From the NCBI GenBank assembly GCA_035610365.1, contig CM069436.1, forward strand, positions 63,379,505 to 63,443,504: a stretch of 64,000 nt of DNA. The letters run 5' to 3'. Source of the DNA: Aquatica leii. Lineage: Eukaryota; Arthropoda; Insecta; Coleoptera; Lampyridae. Positions 24,089 through 36,544 of this stretch are shown here, in pieces (the first letter of the stretch is position 1; every line of letters begins with the position of its first letter). A model generated the notes under the pieces. The model was given only the letters and a program-made list of their open reading frames with translations, was not told the DNA's origin and made no database searches. Position numbers and translations under genes: made by a program.

Positions 24089-24420
24089 TGCCTGCGACGA
24101 TTTTGTTAAGAAAAAATTACATAATCTAAAAAGGAAAGCAAGATTTGTTAAAAAAGTTTCTCTATTTTTTCTTTGAATTGTTTATACACGGAGTGTTGCA
24201 TCTTTCTTACATTATGTTTGGATGTACCCACGATAACTCTCGAGCCATAAGTCTTAGTAACTTGACATTTGGTATGGAGAGGTGGCTTTTTATATTATGT
24301 CGGTTCTATCAACAGATGGGTCGGATAGAGAAACCGAAAGTGTGCGTATCCGCCATTTTTAACAGTTTTCTTTATATAAATTTGTACGTATGTAAATAAT
24401 TTGACCGGGAATAATACTAG

Positions 24421-26682
24421 TACGACCTTGTTTTGCATTGTTTATATTTTTTCAACGTCTTACACCGTTTTATATTATTTTCAAAAAAATTGTAATTTAA
24501 GAGATTTTTCACTATTATTTATGGTATAGTATCATTTGTTTGTGTAACGATTAATTTTTTTATTATTATATCGGGTAATTCAACGTTCTGAAAAAGTAAA
24601 TTAGCATCTTTATTAATTAAATACGGTAAAAAAAACAAATATGAAGGTTGTCATATTTAATGTTTTCTATTTACTATAATTATGCTCCGTTTTTTGTAAT
24701 AGTCACAAATTCAATCTTTTTAAACCTAGGGTGTATATTTTGCTTTATCTTTTCATTCTTTGTAAAATTGTATAAAAATTTATTCATTAGTTAAACCGTT
24801 TCTAAAGATTATTTAATAATAAAAATATACGACAATGTAGCACTGTAGCAAAAAATTAATATCTCCTAAATCTTACAAATTTTTTGATATTAGCTAAACT
24901 AAATTATATTCCAACGTGTGATAGTGTAAATCTTTGAAGATATAATTATCATATATTATATATCATATGTTTCTTTCTGCAATTTTAAATGTTTTATCTA
25001 TTTTTAAGCGAAATTAGTTCTACACATCATATCGGTATTATTAACCGTTCTTTAAATAATTCAACTTTTACTAATATCGTATTAGTTTACCTATTTAATT
25101 TTTTTTTTTTTGACCAAACCGAACAGTTTAAAATTATTTAATAAACAAAGTTGGCATTTTACTTTACCAAAACGTTGTATTACGCGGTATAACATACCAT
25201 AAATTAAACTTAAAAAAATAATTTTTAGAAAATATAAACAATGCTAAATAAGATTATACTTGTATTATTCTTGAATTATAATTTTTAAAGATACTTTTAT
25301 ATCAAAACGTCGTATATTTAATTTAATGTTTTTTAATTTTTTTTATAGAAGAAGTAAAGTACTATTTAAAAAAAATTGATTTACATTATTATTTTTATTA
25401 TTATATTATTTTAATTATTATAGTAATGATTAGTATTGACGCAACTGAATTTGTAATCAATGTTAATAACACTGCACAAATTAATTAAATTATAACAAAT
25501 CTTTATTTGAATTTGTACAAACAAGAATCATTACATCATTTACTACAAGATTTTTAATATTTAAATAAAAATTAACTGAATTAATCAACTATAACTATAA
25601 AATTTGAATATAACAAGGAAAAACTTTTTTGTACGAAATATGTAGTTTTACGTATTTTATAAAATAATAATGATATTAGTTTATAATTATCAGAATGTGA
25701 CACTGATTTGAGGAACATTACGAATTATTTTTTAGGTTCTTTTTTAACGTAACGTAAACTTAAATTCGACATAAAAACAAAACTAAAAACCAAATGTTTT
25801 TACCACGTCTAGTTTTAGAGTTATAATCATACTCCGGTAGTAGATAAAGAATAATTGCACCAGAAGCTATAAAAAATAGGTAAGCACAAAAATCTTGATA
25901 TAACAAATACTAGAATGATGAATGATTAATTAGTATGACTACAAAAACATTAAACTTATTTTTTTATATTTTCGCTGTTACCTTCTCTAATAAGAAACCA
26001 GCAATATTCTTTAATGACATAATTTCACCTACCCAGACACTTCGTTTTTCCATTTCAGAAATATCTTAATAGCATCATTTTTGAACCAACAAATATTCTG
26101 AATAATATTTAATACAGTTGACATACGTTTGCAGAATGAACCAATAGAATTGAAGGTCGGGAGTTATTATGATAAAACAAAACGGTTTTGAGATTTGATT
26201 TCGACGAATCGATAAACCATCGCTATTCTGCAGTATTAAAGTCAATACTAATTACATACAAAAGTCCATTACTATTAGTGCAGAAACAGAAATTAACTAT
26301 CTAAAAAAAACTGAATTTTTTTGACGTTTCTTCAATACAGAGATTTTTATAGTAAAATGTAAAAAAAAATATTTTTTTTAATCGAGATCCCAAAACTTCT
26401 GATTTTTTTATGGGAAATCCCATCATTGACATCTAATTGAGACTTCAGAAAAATTATCGTTTTTGTTCCACTGAGTTAATTTGACACAATACGAAATATA
26501 TGCTATATACATACATATGTAATATTCATGTTTTGTTTTGATTTTTAATTTTGAAGCTAAAATATTGTTCCTAACATTTTTGAATTAATTTAGTTAAAGG
26601 CTTTTCCGATGTTGTAAAATATAACTTTAAATAGTTTTTCATTTTTGAAAATCACACACAACACAACTTGTGGAACACTGTT
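24421..26682. other. no gene seen
   Basis: Very AT-rich; no supported coding region or repeat end. Confidence 0.4.
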
Positions 26683-26907
26683 TCAAATTTTTTTAACTAA
26701 GTGATAGGTCAGTGACATTTCATTTGCCTTAACAATAAATGATTCATTATGCCGGCTGCAACCTTTATATCTGCAGGTATCGATTTCAGAAGTCTTTATT
26801 TTAGTATATTCCGCTATGACTAATTTATTCGAGACTTTTCTCTGGAATGCGTGGACGTATATTTTGTAGTTGCCGCCGCTCTTCACGTAATAGCAGCAAA
26901 CATGTCG
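26683..26907 (-). CDS. hypothetical ORF of about 74 codons
   Basis: An open minus-strand frame ends in TGA at 26683 and contains SGGNYKIYVHAFQRKVSNK, EIDTCRYKGCSRHNESFI and a short hydrophilic tail. It is a little less AT-rich than its surroundings. An AG-type acceptor (TTGTAACAG) lies just upstream, so it could be a terminal exon, but the polypyrimidine tract is poor and no upstream exon is visible. No family recognised; it may be chance. Confidence 0.2.
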   Translation of the reverse strand, partial: RHVCCYYVKSGGNYKIYVHAFQRKVSNKLVIAEYTKIKTSEIDTCRYKGCSRHNESFIVKANEMSLTYHLVKKI

Positions 26908-27040
26908 AGCCTGTTACAATATTTTTTAACTTTAAACTTCACGTTATTCTTAGTAAAAACAGATAACAATAATACAGTTTTCATATAAATTTATTATTTT
27001 CATTAATTTAAACAAAAACTCTAAATGGGTTTGTATTATA

Positions 27041-27095
27041 TTATTTTATTTTTCAAGTTCTTAAAACTTTCCCATAAATTTTATTTTTATTTTTT
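27041..27095. repeat. left arm of an inverted repeat flanking the copia insertion
   Basis: About 55 bp, reverse complement of 31596-31650 with few mismatches (both contain CCCATAAATTTTATTTTTAT or its complement). The copia element plus its 5-bp duplication sits between the arms. Confidence 0.7.
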
Positions 27096-27102
27096 AATAA
27101 AC

Positions 27103-27309
27103 TGACAGAAAAATGAAGTGAAATCAAAGTTTATTATAATAAAAGAAATACAACTTAAAACAAATTAATGCGCGAGTACAACTGGCATGCGACTTATCCG
27201 CGCTTAAGGCTCTTTATTACTACTCGCTGTATTCACGCATGTATTAACAACGCACATATATATACATTTTTTTAACGGCGGGCACGTTTCGATTAACTTA
27301 TTTCCAACA
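27103..27309 (-). repeat. copia 3' LTR
   Basis: 207 bp, TG..CA ends, flanked outside by TAAAC (27098-27102). It differs from the other LTR at one base (27257 T against 31522 C). In element orientation it contains a TATATATA stretch and an AATAAA signal about 30 bp before its end. A polypurine tract (GATAGGAGGAG on the minus strand) abuts it. Confidence 0.95.
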
Positions 27310-27337
27310 CTCCTCCTATCGATATGTGCCCTACATA

Positions 27338-30300
27338 TTAATTACATGATCTATTTAAGTTTAACATCTCTACACATTTATCGTGTTTACATTTAGTTAA
27401 AGATTTCGTTAAAATGTCAGCAAGCATATAATTCGTTTGTACATAGTTAATGATGATATATTTGTTTTCTACTAATTCACGAGTAAAGTGAAAACGTATA
27501 TCTATATGCTTACTTCGTTTGTGAAACACAGCATTTTTTGACAATTCAATTGCGCTTTGATTGTCGCAAAAGACGTTCACTGGTGGTTTTGCATATTTAT
27601 AAAAACCCATATGAGTTAACAGTCCACTAACATAAACAACTTCACGAGAAATTTCTGAAAGCGCCGCGTATTCCGCTTCCATTGTTGATAATGCCACTGA
27701 AGATTGCTTTTTCGATTTCCAACTAATTGGACCTCCAGCCAGGATTAGGACATTACCCGTACATGATTTTCGATCATCGATGTCTCCAGCCCAATCCGAG
27801 TCTGAGTATGCCATGAGGTTTTCTTCATTTTTAACATACGTAATGCCATAATGAGATGTAGCTTTTAAATATCTCAATACACGTTTCGCAGTAACCCAAT
27901 GACTTTTTCGTGGATCGGAACAAAAACGACTTAAAGTACTGGCTGCAAACGCTATATCTGGACGAGTTGCATTAGCTAAATAAATCAGACTTCCAATTAA
28001 TTCTCTGTACGGTCTGTTCTTCATCTCGTGCCTTTCTTCTTCTGTTCTTAGACATTCTTCTTTTGAAATTTTCAAGTTAGGTTCGATCAGAGTCGACACT
28101 GTCTTTGCAATTTCCATATTGAACTTTTCAATTGATTCCTTAACATATCTTTTCTGTGAAAGATGAATACTTCCTGTAGCTCCTTCTCGTTGTATAGTGA
28201 TTCCAAGGATGTTGCTAACTTGACCAAGGTTACCATCTTGAATTATGACTCCAATTTCAATTTTATTGATTCGAGATTCGTCAACGTAAACTAACACAAT
28301 AACCAATTCATCTTCTTTGCCAAATACGTAAATACACGGATCTGCTGGGGTAGGTTTACCTCCAATTTTGGTTAAATAACCATCCAGTTTATTGTACCAT
28401 TCCTGACCTGATTGCTTCAGTCCATATAGTGGTTTCAATAACTTGCAGACTTTTTCTTCGTTGCCGTGTTCAACAAACATATCCGGTTGTTCCATATATA
28501 CTTCGTCGTGTAACTCACTTTGCACATAAGCAGAAACTACATTCATTTGATGTACGTGTAATTCTTCATTTACACAAGCTGCCAATAACGTACGGATTGT
28601 TTCGTATCTTGTTACTGGTGCAAAAACTTCTTCATAATCGATTCTATATTTTTGAGTGTTTCCGCGGGCTACTAGCCTTGCTTTGTGTTTCTTAATTTTT
28701 CCATCTTTGTCAAATTTCGTTTTGAACACCCATCTGTTTGTTAGAACTTTTTTATGTATTGGCCTTGGTACAAGAATCCATGTCTTGTTTTGTTGTAATG
28801 TGTCGTACTCGTTTTTCATGGCGGTTAGTCATGCTTCTTTGTTTTCATGTTCCAAAGCATCTGTTGCTGATTGGGGATCTACCCATTCTTTGATCTTGGT
28901 TTTGTAAATCTTTGACGGTCTACCTCGGCGACCATCTCTTAAGAGTTTTGGACGACCTGGTCCTCGTCGAGTACTAAGACTTGCTTCTTCTTCATCAGTT
29001 TGATAGCTTTCTTCCTGAACATCTGCTTCAACTTCTATTTTTAAGTTATGTTCTGTATTATCTTTGTAGGTTTCATCGTCCTCTTCATGCGTCATGTCAA
29101 CTGTTTGATCTGGCAGCATAAAAATTTCTTTTGATGCTGTTTCATTAGGTTCAATGTTCTCGATAAATTTTACGTCTCGAGCTTTGATGACTAGCTTTGT
29201 TCCTTGTTTCCACAAACGATAAGCTTTGGATTCATCTGAATAACCTACCAGCACATATTCATCACCTTTCGGTTGAAATTTTCCTCTTCTTTGATTTTTA
29301 TTTAATGCAATAGCTTTACTGCCTATAATTCTCAGAAAACTAACGTGCGGCTTTCTTCCTGACCATGCCTCAAAGGGAGTGGTCCCATTTAAACACTTAG
29401 TAGCACACCTGTTTCTCAAAAAGGTTGCTGTATTCACTGCTTCGGCCCACAAGGAATCTGGAAGCTTAGCTTGTAACATCATGCAACGTGCCATTTCGAC
29501 CAACGTTCGATTAGCTCGCTCTGCAACGCCGTTTTGCTGAGGTGTATACTCAACACTTAGTTGATGTACTATTACATCATCTTCAAGGAAACTCTTGAAC
29601 TGACTTGATAAATATTCTCTTCCATTATCCGTTCGAAGCTTTTTTATGCGGTGGCCAGTTTGTCTTTCTGCTTTTGTTTTGTAATTTTTGAAAGCTTGGA
29701 AAATATCGGACTTATTTCGGAGCATAACAACTTCCGTATAACGTGAGTAATCGTCAATAAACGTTACAAAATATTTCGCGCCACCTAATGATTCAGTTTG
29801 CATTGGTCCACATATGTCTGAGTGCACTAAACCCAAAGTTTCTTTTTCACGATTTGTCGATTGTTTAAACGGTTGCACATGAATTTTACTTTTTGCGCAC
29901 ACTTCACAATTTAATTCTTTTATTTTCGAATGCAAATTCATACCAGACACCATATTTTCGTTTTCCATTCTTTTCAAATCGTTAACGTTTAAATATCCGT
30001 ACCTTTGATGCCATCTAACTAAATTTTCAACATCGTTGTCACGTACAAATGCAACACTTTCTTCTTTTTCGTTCACTACATAAAGTTGATCACGTTTTGA
30101 TGCTGTAAGAACTACCGAACCATCCTTTCGATTAATAATTGCTTTATCTTTCATAAAGGTAACCGTATAACCATTGTCGGTAACACTTGAAACAGAAAGT
30201 AAATGGTTTCGAAGTTCGGGAACGTATAATGCGTTCTTTAATTTTACTTTATTGGTGAAACGATTGTTAATTTTCGCATTTAAATTTACGTCTCCATTTC

Positions 30301-31252
30301 CGGTGGATTCTATAAAATGTTCTGCGGCCGTATAAACGTTTAATTGTTCACTTTCATTTAAAGTTACAAAATTTTGTTTATTGTTACACATATGCTTCGT
30401 TGCGCCACTATCAAGGTACCACGAATTTGATTTATCAATTCCCGTATTACATGCAATAACTGTCATCGCGTCATTCACTTTATTTGCTTCGTTAGATTTA
30501 AATTTTAATTTACAATCTCGACTTTTATGACCGTATTTATTACACTTAAAACATTTGCCTTTAAAGTGCGTATTTGGTTTCGTGTGTTTATACTTCCCAG
30601 AAACATTATTTTGTTTCGTTTGGTATGAATGACCTTTTGTAATCATAGCAGTGCTTACATTTTCTATATCGCTTGTTCTTGAAGATCGATCATTCTGTCT
30701 CGCCTCCTCTTCAATAAGTTTAATTTTTAAATTTTCAAGCGTCGGTATTTCATCACGCGTTTCAATTGCAATGGTAAAACTATCATAATCTGTAGGTAAC
30801 GAACTTAACAGCATAATTGATAATAATTCATTTTGAATTTGAATTCCTGCTTCTTCCAGGTATTCTGCATTGCGTGTGAAATCTGCTAAATATTGTGTCA
30901 TGCTAACATTCGGTTTCTTTTCCATCCGTAACAATTGCTTATACAAAGCTGCTTTTCTTACCGGGCCGCGCGATTCAAATATCGCTTGAAGTGCATCCCA
31001 TGCTTCCTTCGATGAGCATGCTTTTTTTACATGATTTAACTGCCCGTGCGAAATGGAAAGATTTATTAATGCCAACGCCTTCGAGTCTTTGTTTATCCAA
31101 TTAATAAAATTTTCTGTTGGTTTCACTTCCATACCATTGACGTATTGCCACAAATCATTGAAAACTAGTACACTTTTCATTTGCACTTTCCACAATTCAT
31201 AATTGCTTTCTGTTAATTTTTCAATGTTCGCGAAACCCGTTGCCGTAGCCAT
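27338..31252 (-). pseudogene. copia Gag-Pol polyprotein with one in-frame stop
   Basis: ATG at 31252; 807 codons to a TGA at 28831-28829, then the same frame continues for 496 codons (493 from the ATG at 28819) to 27338. Domains: Gag 1-230; CCHC zinc knuckle CFKCNKYGHKSRDC (234-247); aspartic protease DSGA (281-284); integrase zinc domain (HQRYGY..CEVC, about 415-452) and DD35E core D479, D542, E578; then RT and RNase H beyond the stop. The TGA lies where copia relatives have Trp, just before RT. In RT, motif A reads QMNVVSAY, with Asn where the catalytic Asp is expected. The palm motif reads YVDE, and the segment between it and LGI is some ten residues shorter than usual and unlike the family, suggesting compensating indels. 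RNase H (SDSDWAGD, TMEAEYAAL, CDNQSAI) looks intact. Gag, protease and integrase also look intact. Confidence 0.93.
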
Positions 31253-31353
31253 TGTTTAATGTAATTCTTCGCGCCACGCGTTTTCCTTATTATCGTTATG
31301 ATTCACTTACACTTTACACACTATTATTTTTTAAAATAGCACTTTGGGCGTTT

Positions 31354-31367
31354 CTGGGCCCATAACC
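31354..31367 (-). other. copia primer-binding site
   Basis: On the minus strand GGTTATGGGCCCAG starts directly after the 5' LTR. It is the classic copia site, complementary to an internal part of initiator tRNA-Met, which primes from a tRNA half-molecule. Confidence 0.88.
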
Positions 31368-31574
31368 TGACAGAAAAATGAAGTGAAATCAAAGTTTATT
31401 ATAATAAAAGAAATACAACTTAAAACAAATTAATGCGCGAGTACAACTGGCATGCGACTTATCCGCGCTTAAGGCTCTTTATTACTACTCGCTGTATTCA
31501 CGCATGTATTAACAACGCACACATATATACATTTTTTTAACGGCGGGCACGTTTCGATTAACTTATTTCCAACA
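31368..31574 (-). repeat. copia 5' LTR
   Basis: 207 bp, one mismatch to the 3' LTR, followed by the TAAAC duplication at 31575-31579. It carries the element's promoter (TATATA region) and polyadenylation signal. Confidence 0.95.
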
Positions 31575-31595
31575 TAAACAAAAGTAGAAACATGT

Positions 31596-31650
31596 AAAAA
31601 AATAAAAATAAAATTTATGGGAAGATTTTGAGAATTGAAAAATAAAATAA
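31596..31650. repeat. right arm of the inverted repeat flanking copia
   Basis: Reverse complement of 27041-27095. A direct repeat AATACAGTTTTCAT also occurs outside both arms (about 26971 and 31649). Confidence 0.7.
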
Positions 31651-34600
31651 TACAGTTTTCATGTTTAAAACAATATACCTATGCACTTTCCTAAATTATG
31701 AATTAAGTTTAAAATACCTAGAATGCAGGAACTTTACTCGAAGTTTAAAAAACTATGAGTTTGAAAAGCAGCATTAATATTAAAATTAATTCTTATAAAT
31801 ACTCTTCAAAAATTTTAAATTGTTAACCAAAAAAGTTAGAATTTTATTCACATTCTAGTTTTTAAGAATTTTTTTACACTTGGCGTAGCAGAAGCACTAA
31901 TGTGTGAACAAATGTTAGTAATAAAAATTAAAGATATTAATAATTTGAGTTATGCTTTCTTTAAAAAAAATCTGTAACAAAAACTACAAAATTTGAATAA
32001 TTTATTTTTATAAGCAATCGTTATTTAGAATATCAGAAAATAAATTGGTCTCCTCCCCAATAACATAAATAAATGTCATAAGCAAGAAACAGAAAGAAAG
32101 TTAACATCTATAGCTACAACAAATATAAATATAAAAATGTTGTTAACGATCACAATCACTGCACTAATTTTACTATAACTGTTATACTCGTCCCCTATTG
32201 TTTATTCTAATAAAAAAATACGTGTACAAACCTACATAAATATAAAAACACAATACATAAACAAATAAAATAAAATCTGAAACGTTCTTCTATTTAAAGC
32301 ATCTTAAACCAAACATGTGTTAAAAAATACAAATTTAAAATTATAATAAATATATTTTATTCATTTTGTTAAAGTAGGTTAAAATATAAATAATTATTAA
32401 ATATGATTTTGCAAATATTGCCAAATCAATTTGCGCAGTAAAAGTAAAACAGAAATAACAAATCAAAAATTTAAGAACGATATTAAATTCTTAAAAAATC
32501 AGAACATCTCGCTAAAAAGTTTTTTAGAACGTTACATTTACATTTTTAATTATGTTTAAATCAAAGAATACTTAATAAAAAAGTAATCAATTAATTGGTA
32601 CATTTAAACACATTCTTTGTGCCATCAACATAATAAAGAAATATAAATAATTTTAACAAAACAATGACTACATAGAAAAGATAAGATTTATAATAAAAAC
32701 AATTATGTTTATAAAAAAAAGACAAGTTAGAAAATAGAAATAGAAAATAGCAAACGGCTGAAATTAAAATAATTTCAAAAAAAGTTGTAAATTGAAATAT
32801 ATTTTATCAACTGCACCGTTATTTAGAATGATATAACGTAAACACTAATTATACTTTTTTTGCATAAAAAATTCTTATATTAATTGTTTTACTATGAATT
32901 CATGTATTAGTTTATTTTTAGAAGTAAATATAAAGTGTAAGAAATAGTGTTGATAAGTAGCACACAATTACAGCACGTAAATGCAAATACATCAAAAATT
33001 AAAAACGTGCTTAGTGGTAACGAATATTTGAAGTCAAGGTTACACACAATCATAAGCATTAAATTATACTAACATACATTTTAAACCATCAAAGCTGGAA
33101 ATTAACAAAGTGCAAGAGCATTATTTTTATTACCTAATAATTATTTTTTTTATGAACATTGTATGTAAATGTTTATGATCAATTTAATATGATATATAAC
33201 ACTTAATTTAAAAAAAGCATAACAGCTAATATTCAATATAAAAAAAATATAGCATACTTACTAATTTCGATTACATTGTTAAAAAACGCTTGCGTTAATA
33301 ATTACCTTTTTTACGTTTGCAATTAAAGACATATAATCTGCGCACACATAACTCACCTTACTTTCTAACGTTGCAAAAACTATTAAATCAGTAACACATT
33401 ATTGTTTGGTAATGAAAAGAAACGCATACATTAAAGAGGGGATTAGTTAAAAATAACATAAATAGATAAAATTGACCTTGAGTTTTGTAAAATTTTGTAT
33501 AATGAAAATAATTATCTTTTGGCCAACTGAGATAATTAAAATAAACAATTCACTAAACGTAAATTAATGTGCACATAAATTTTTTTGGAAACGAAAGTGT
33601 TACAATTAAATGCGTTATTAGGTTATAGAAAATTAACAAAATTTAGTCCAAGTTAATTAGATAAATTAAATATATAGTAAATATTCAGTATTTGTGACCG
33701 TGTAGTTTTTAATGTGAGTATGAAATTACTTAAAAACATTATTATAATTTTTGTGTTTTCATATGATTACAATAACAATTTTAAGTACGTACGTGTATCT
33801 ATTATTTGATTTTATATTATATTTGTACTTTTATTTACGTAGAATGTAAAACACATTTCAAAGTCAATAATAAAATAACTTTTGGCACAGTAATTACAAT
33901 GTACAGATATTTATTTTACTGTACATTATCTTAATTTAAAAAATTAATTTAGTTAAAGATATACCATTTTCAATACTTATTATTTTAGACTGTTTCACAC
34001 CAAACTTGTTTGAAGTTCTCTTGGCAAAAAAGTTATATAAATAATGTTTTTTTATCTCTAACACAATAATGATTTTGAATGAAGATAGGAAGAACTACAA
34101 ATTTGTTTAAAAGGTATATTTAATCAATATTGTAACAAATTTTAAAAGTTATTGATTTATAACGAAATATTTACATGTTTATAACTACACGCAACTAATT
34201 AAATCTAACGATATTTAAGAAAAACACTTACACTAATTTATATATTACTATCACTCGAAAAATAATGTCCGCGGATAATTTCTGTTCTATATCTAAAGTT
34301 GATACTTGTTTACATTAAAGGCACGTACGCTTAAACGCCGTTATATTTATCTCTCAACACACCCGTTAATCACTTATTTATCTAAACAGTCTTCTTAATA
34401 CTTCCGACTTTGAAAAAAAACTGACTTATGCTTTCTTAGAAACGTTCTTATATATTTTTGTTATCTGTCTCGAGAACTTCCTACATCCTTTGGTAAACGT
34501 TTTCCAAGTTGAATAACTTTGTAAACGTTCTTGAAATTGACAATAACTTCGCGAACGTTTTAATATATTAAAAAACATATATAGTCCAGTCAAATTAAGT

Positions 34601-35558
34601 TTTTTTTGCTGGATTAAATCATGTAGTTCCAATAGTTTTAAGAATGTGTAGTGAAAAGTTTTTTGAATAATGTCTAATAAAGTCCCATCGAATTTGGGCG
34701 ACGCGGTAAGTGGGGGAAAGAGTCAAAGTTCCTATTTTTGCTTTTGACTTATATCTTAAAAATCAAACGTCGTACTGAAAATTTTATACTACTAATTGAA
34801 CCTTATTAAATTTCTTACAAAATAGTATATCTATATTTGTCTTTATTTGTTACCGTTTCTGAGATACGAGCAAGCAAAATTGAAAATTTATAGTGCTTTA
34901 CATTTTTTTGTCAAACTTACCCTTACAACTTATTGCTATTATTTTACAAGAAACTTGTAAGAAAGAAAGTTGCAGAACATTAAATTTATAATATTAATAT
35001 ATAAAATATATATACTATTACTAATTTATCTTTAAGCAGTCAAAAGTTTTAGCGTTTCTGTATTTCATTGGTCATCACTTTATTTCTTTATATGCATGGT
35101 ATTTATGACCCATAACACTAATAAAATATGTATGTATAAAAGCAAACATTTATATATGAATGTATGTATATATCTGTAAAAAATGTGTATTTTTTTAGCA
35201 GAGGTACAATGTGGTAATAAGTTAATGTCAAATACTATACTGTAACGTGCAAAAGCTTTTCAAATTGAAATTTGCCAACCAGAGAACACACTAATTTTCT
35301 TTAACATTTATTACATAAAAATAATAAAAAATTAAATTAAATAAAAATGCAATGAATAAACAAACTTTGACAAACAAAAACAAAACAAAAGAAAATTACT
35401 GAAACGTAAAATTGAATTAAAAAAAGAGACTAATTTCAAAGTAAAATTAAATTCAAAGGTCTTTGTGTCGGTAAAACTGATTAAGTCAAGTTAACAATGT
35501 AACTCGCAGTTAAAAAAATTTAAAAAAATACAAACAAGGTGGAAGTTATTGTTTTAAT
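31651..35558. other. no gene seen over 3.9 kb
   Basis: Extremely AT-rich with no supported gene. At 34430-34590 several AAACGTTCT-type words cluster, like those inside the 22.5-kb element, but no ends could be defined. Confidence 0.4.
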
Positions 35559-35656
35559 TTAGTCGAGAGTACGTCGACACTTTAAAATATTTGTAGTACA
35601 GTGAATGTTAGCTTTCCGGCATCCACATCTCATACCGTAGCCTGTAGCACAACGAC
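35559..35656 (-). pseudogene. cysteine-rich C-terminal tail of a transposon-type protein
   Basis: Minus-strand frame CRCATGYGMRCGCRKANIHC followed by TTNILKCRRTLD and a TAA stop. The spacing C.C.......CGC.K..I.C resembles CXC-like cysteine-rich tails seen at the end of several arthropod transposon-encoded proteins. Nothing upstream could be joined to it. Identity is tentative, but the cysteine pattern is unlikely to be chance in such AT-rich DNA. Confidence 0.35.
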
Positions 35657-36544
35657 AAAATATAAACAATAAAGAACGTTATGCAAAAAATTCAATTTTT
35701 TGTAAATAAAATAATAAGCTGTTTACTGGCGAAATCTCAAAATCGGTCTCAAAACACTCTGATTGTTGACAGTTTAAAAATATATTAGAAAAAGCATATG
35801 TCTTTTTAAGAAAATTTAATGTTCTACAACTTGACAAATTTTTTGTAAAATAGAAAGTAGAAATCTGGATGAGCAAGTTTGACAAAAAACGTGAAATGCT
35901 AAAATTTTTTCAGCAAACTTAAATTATCAGTCATATAAATATATCATTTTGTAGAAAATTTAATAAAATACATTTTAAAAAGTATAAAGTTTTTTTTGCA
36001 AATATTTAGTCTTCAAACGTGATCTGTATTTTTTGCGCATTACCAAACCTTTCTAGTAAGTATAACATTTTTTTACTTTTTGTCACCCATTTTATATTTT
36101 TTATATAAATAAACATTTTTTGTAATATTTTCTCAATCCTGTGTTGAATAGCATTAAGATGATACAATTTATGAACGAGATTACTAGTCAACAACAAACA
36201 AAAGTTTGTTTTACTTTTTAACTCAACTGCTTGCAGATTACATCTATTACATTAATTTAAAAAAAAGTGGTGTGGTCACCAGACAACTTTCCTATAAGTA
36301 ATGATGAAGGAATGTCGACATATTTTTTTAAAGGTTATGTTGTCATAAAACGACTTGAAAGTGATATGCACATGTTTGTATTGATTTCCTAGCATGCTTT
36401 AATTTTTTCTGTTTGTTTTTCCTCGATTTTATTAAGATATAACCGAAATATGGTAAATTGAGCTTATGTTGTCACATCGACTAAGCCCTATATTTGTGCG
36501 TCTCGATATTGCTTTTCTTTTTAGTAAATCAGTAAAAATTATTA
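35657..36544. other. no gene seen
   Basis: AT-rich; no supported feature. Confidence 0.4.

Larger units (their letters stand above)
22398..24420 (+). repeat. dimeric dispersed repeat with tRNA-like B box, plus-oriented
   Basis: Two diverged units of roughly 400 bp in tandem. Landmarks of each unit, in order: CACGATAACTCTCGA, AGTAACTTG then ATTTGGTATGGA, GTCGGTTCTATCA, GTATCCGCC, TTTGTACGTATGTAAATAAT, and (end of unit 1) AACATTAACAGTTTATTAGA and GGTTCGAATCCTGCCTGCG. Unit 1 spans 22398-22538 and 23799-24105, being interrupted by another element; unit 2 spans 24106-24420. A similar dimer lies at 36545-37457 in the opposite orientation. No protein is encoded. The GGTTCGAATCC box (24078-24088) is a perfect RNA polymerase III B box, so a tRNA-derived SINE is one possibility, but no A box was found. 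Confidence 0.65.
27103..31574 (-). mobile_element. Ty1/copia LTR retrotransposon, structurally complete
   Basis: 4,472 bp on the minus strand with two 207-bp LTRs, a 5-bp target duplication TAAAC (27098-27102 and 31575-31579), a primer-binding site next to the 5' LTR and a polypurine tract next to the 3' LTR. The coding region is one frame broken by a single stop. Near-identical LTRs mean recent insertion. This copy probably cannot move by itself, because its reverse transcriptase has damaged motifs. Confidence 0.95.

Noticed and set aside
24071..24100. tRNA gene at the GGTTCGAATCC box
   Set aside because: No A box, anticodon arm or acceptor pairing upstream; only a T-arm-like fragment.
34430..34590. 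Cluster of AAACGTTCT-like words resembling the interior of the 22.5-kb element
   Set aside because: No ends or collinear alignment could be found; may be coincidence in AT-rich DNA.
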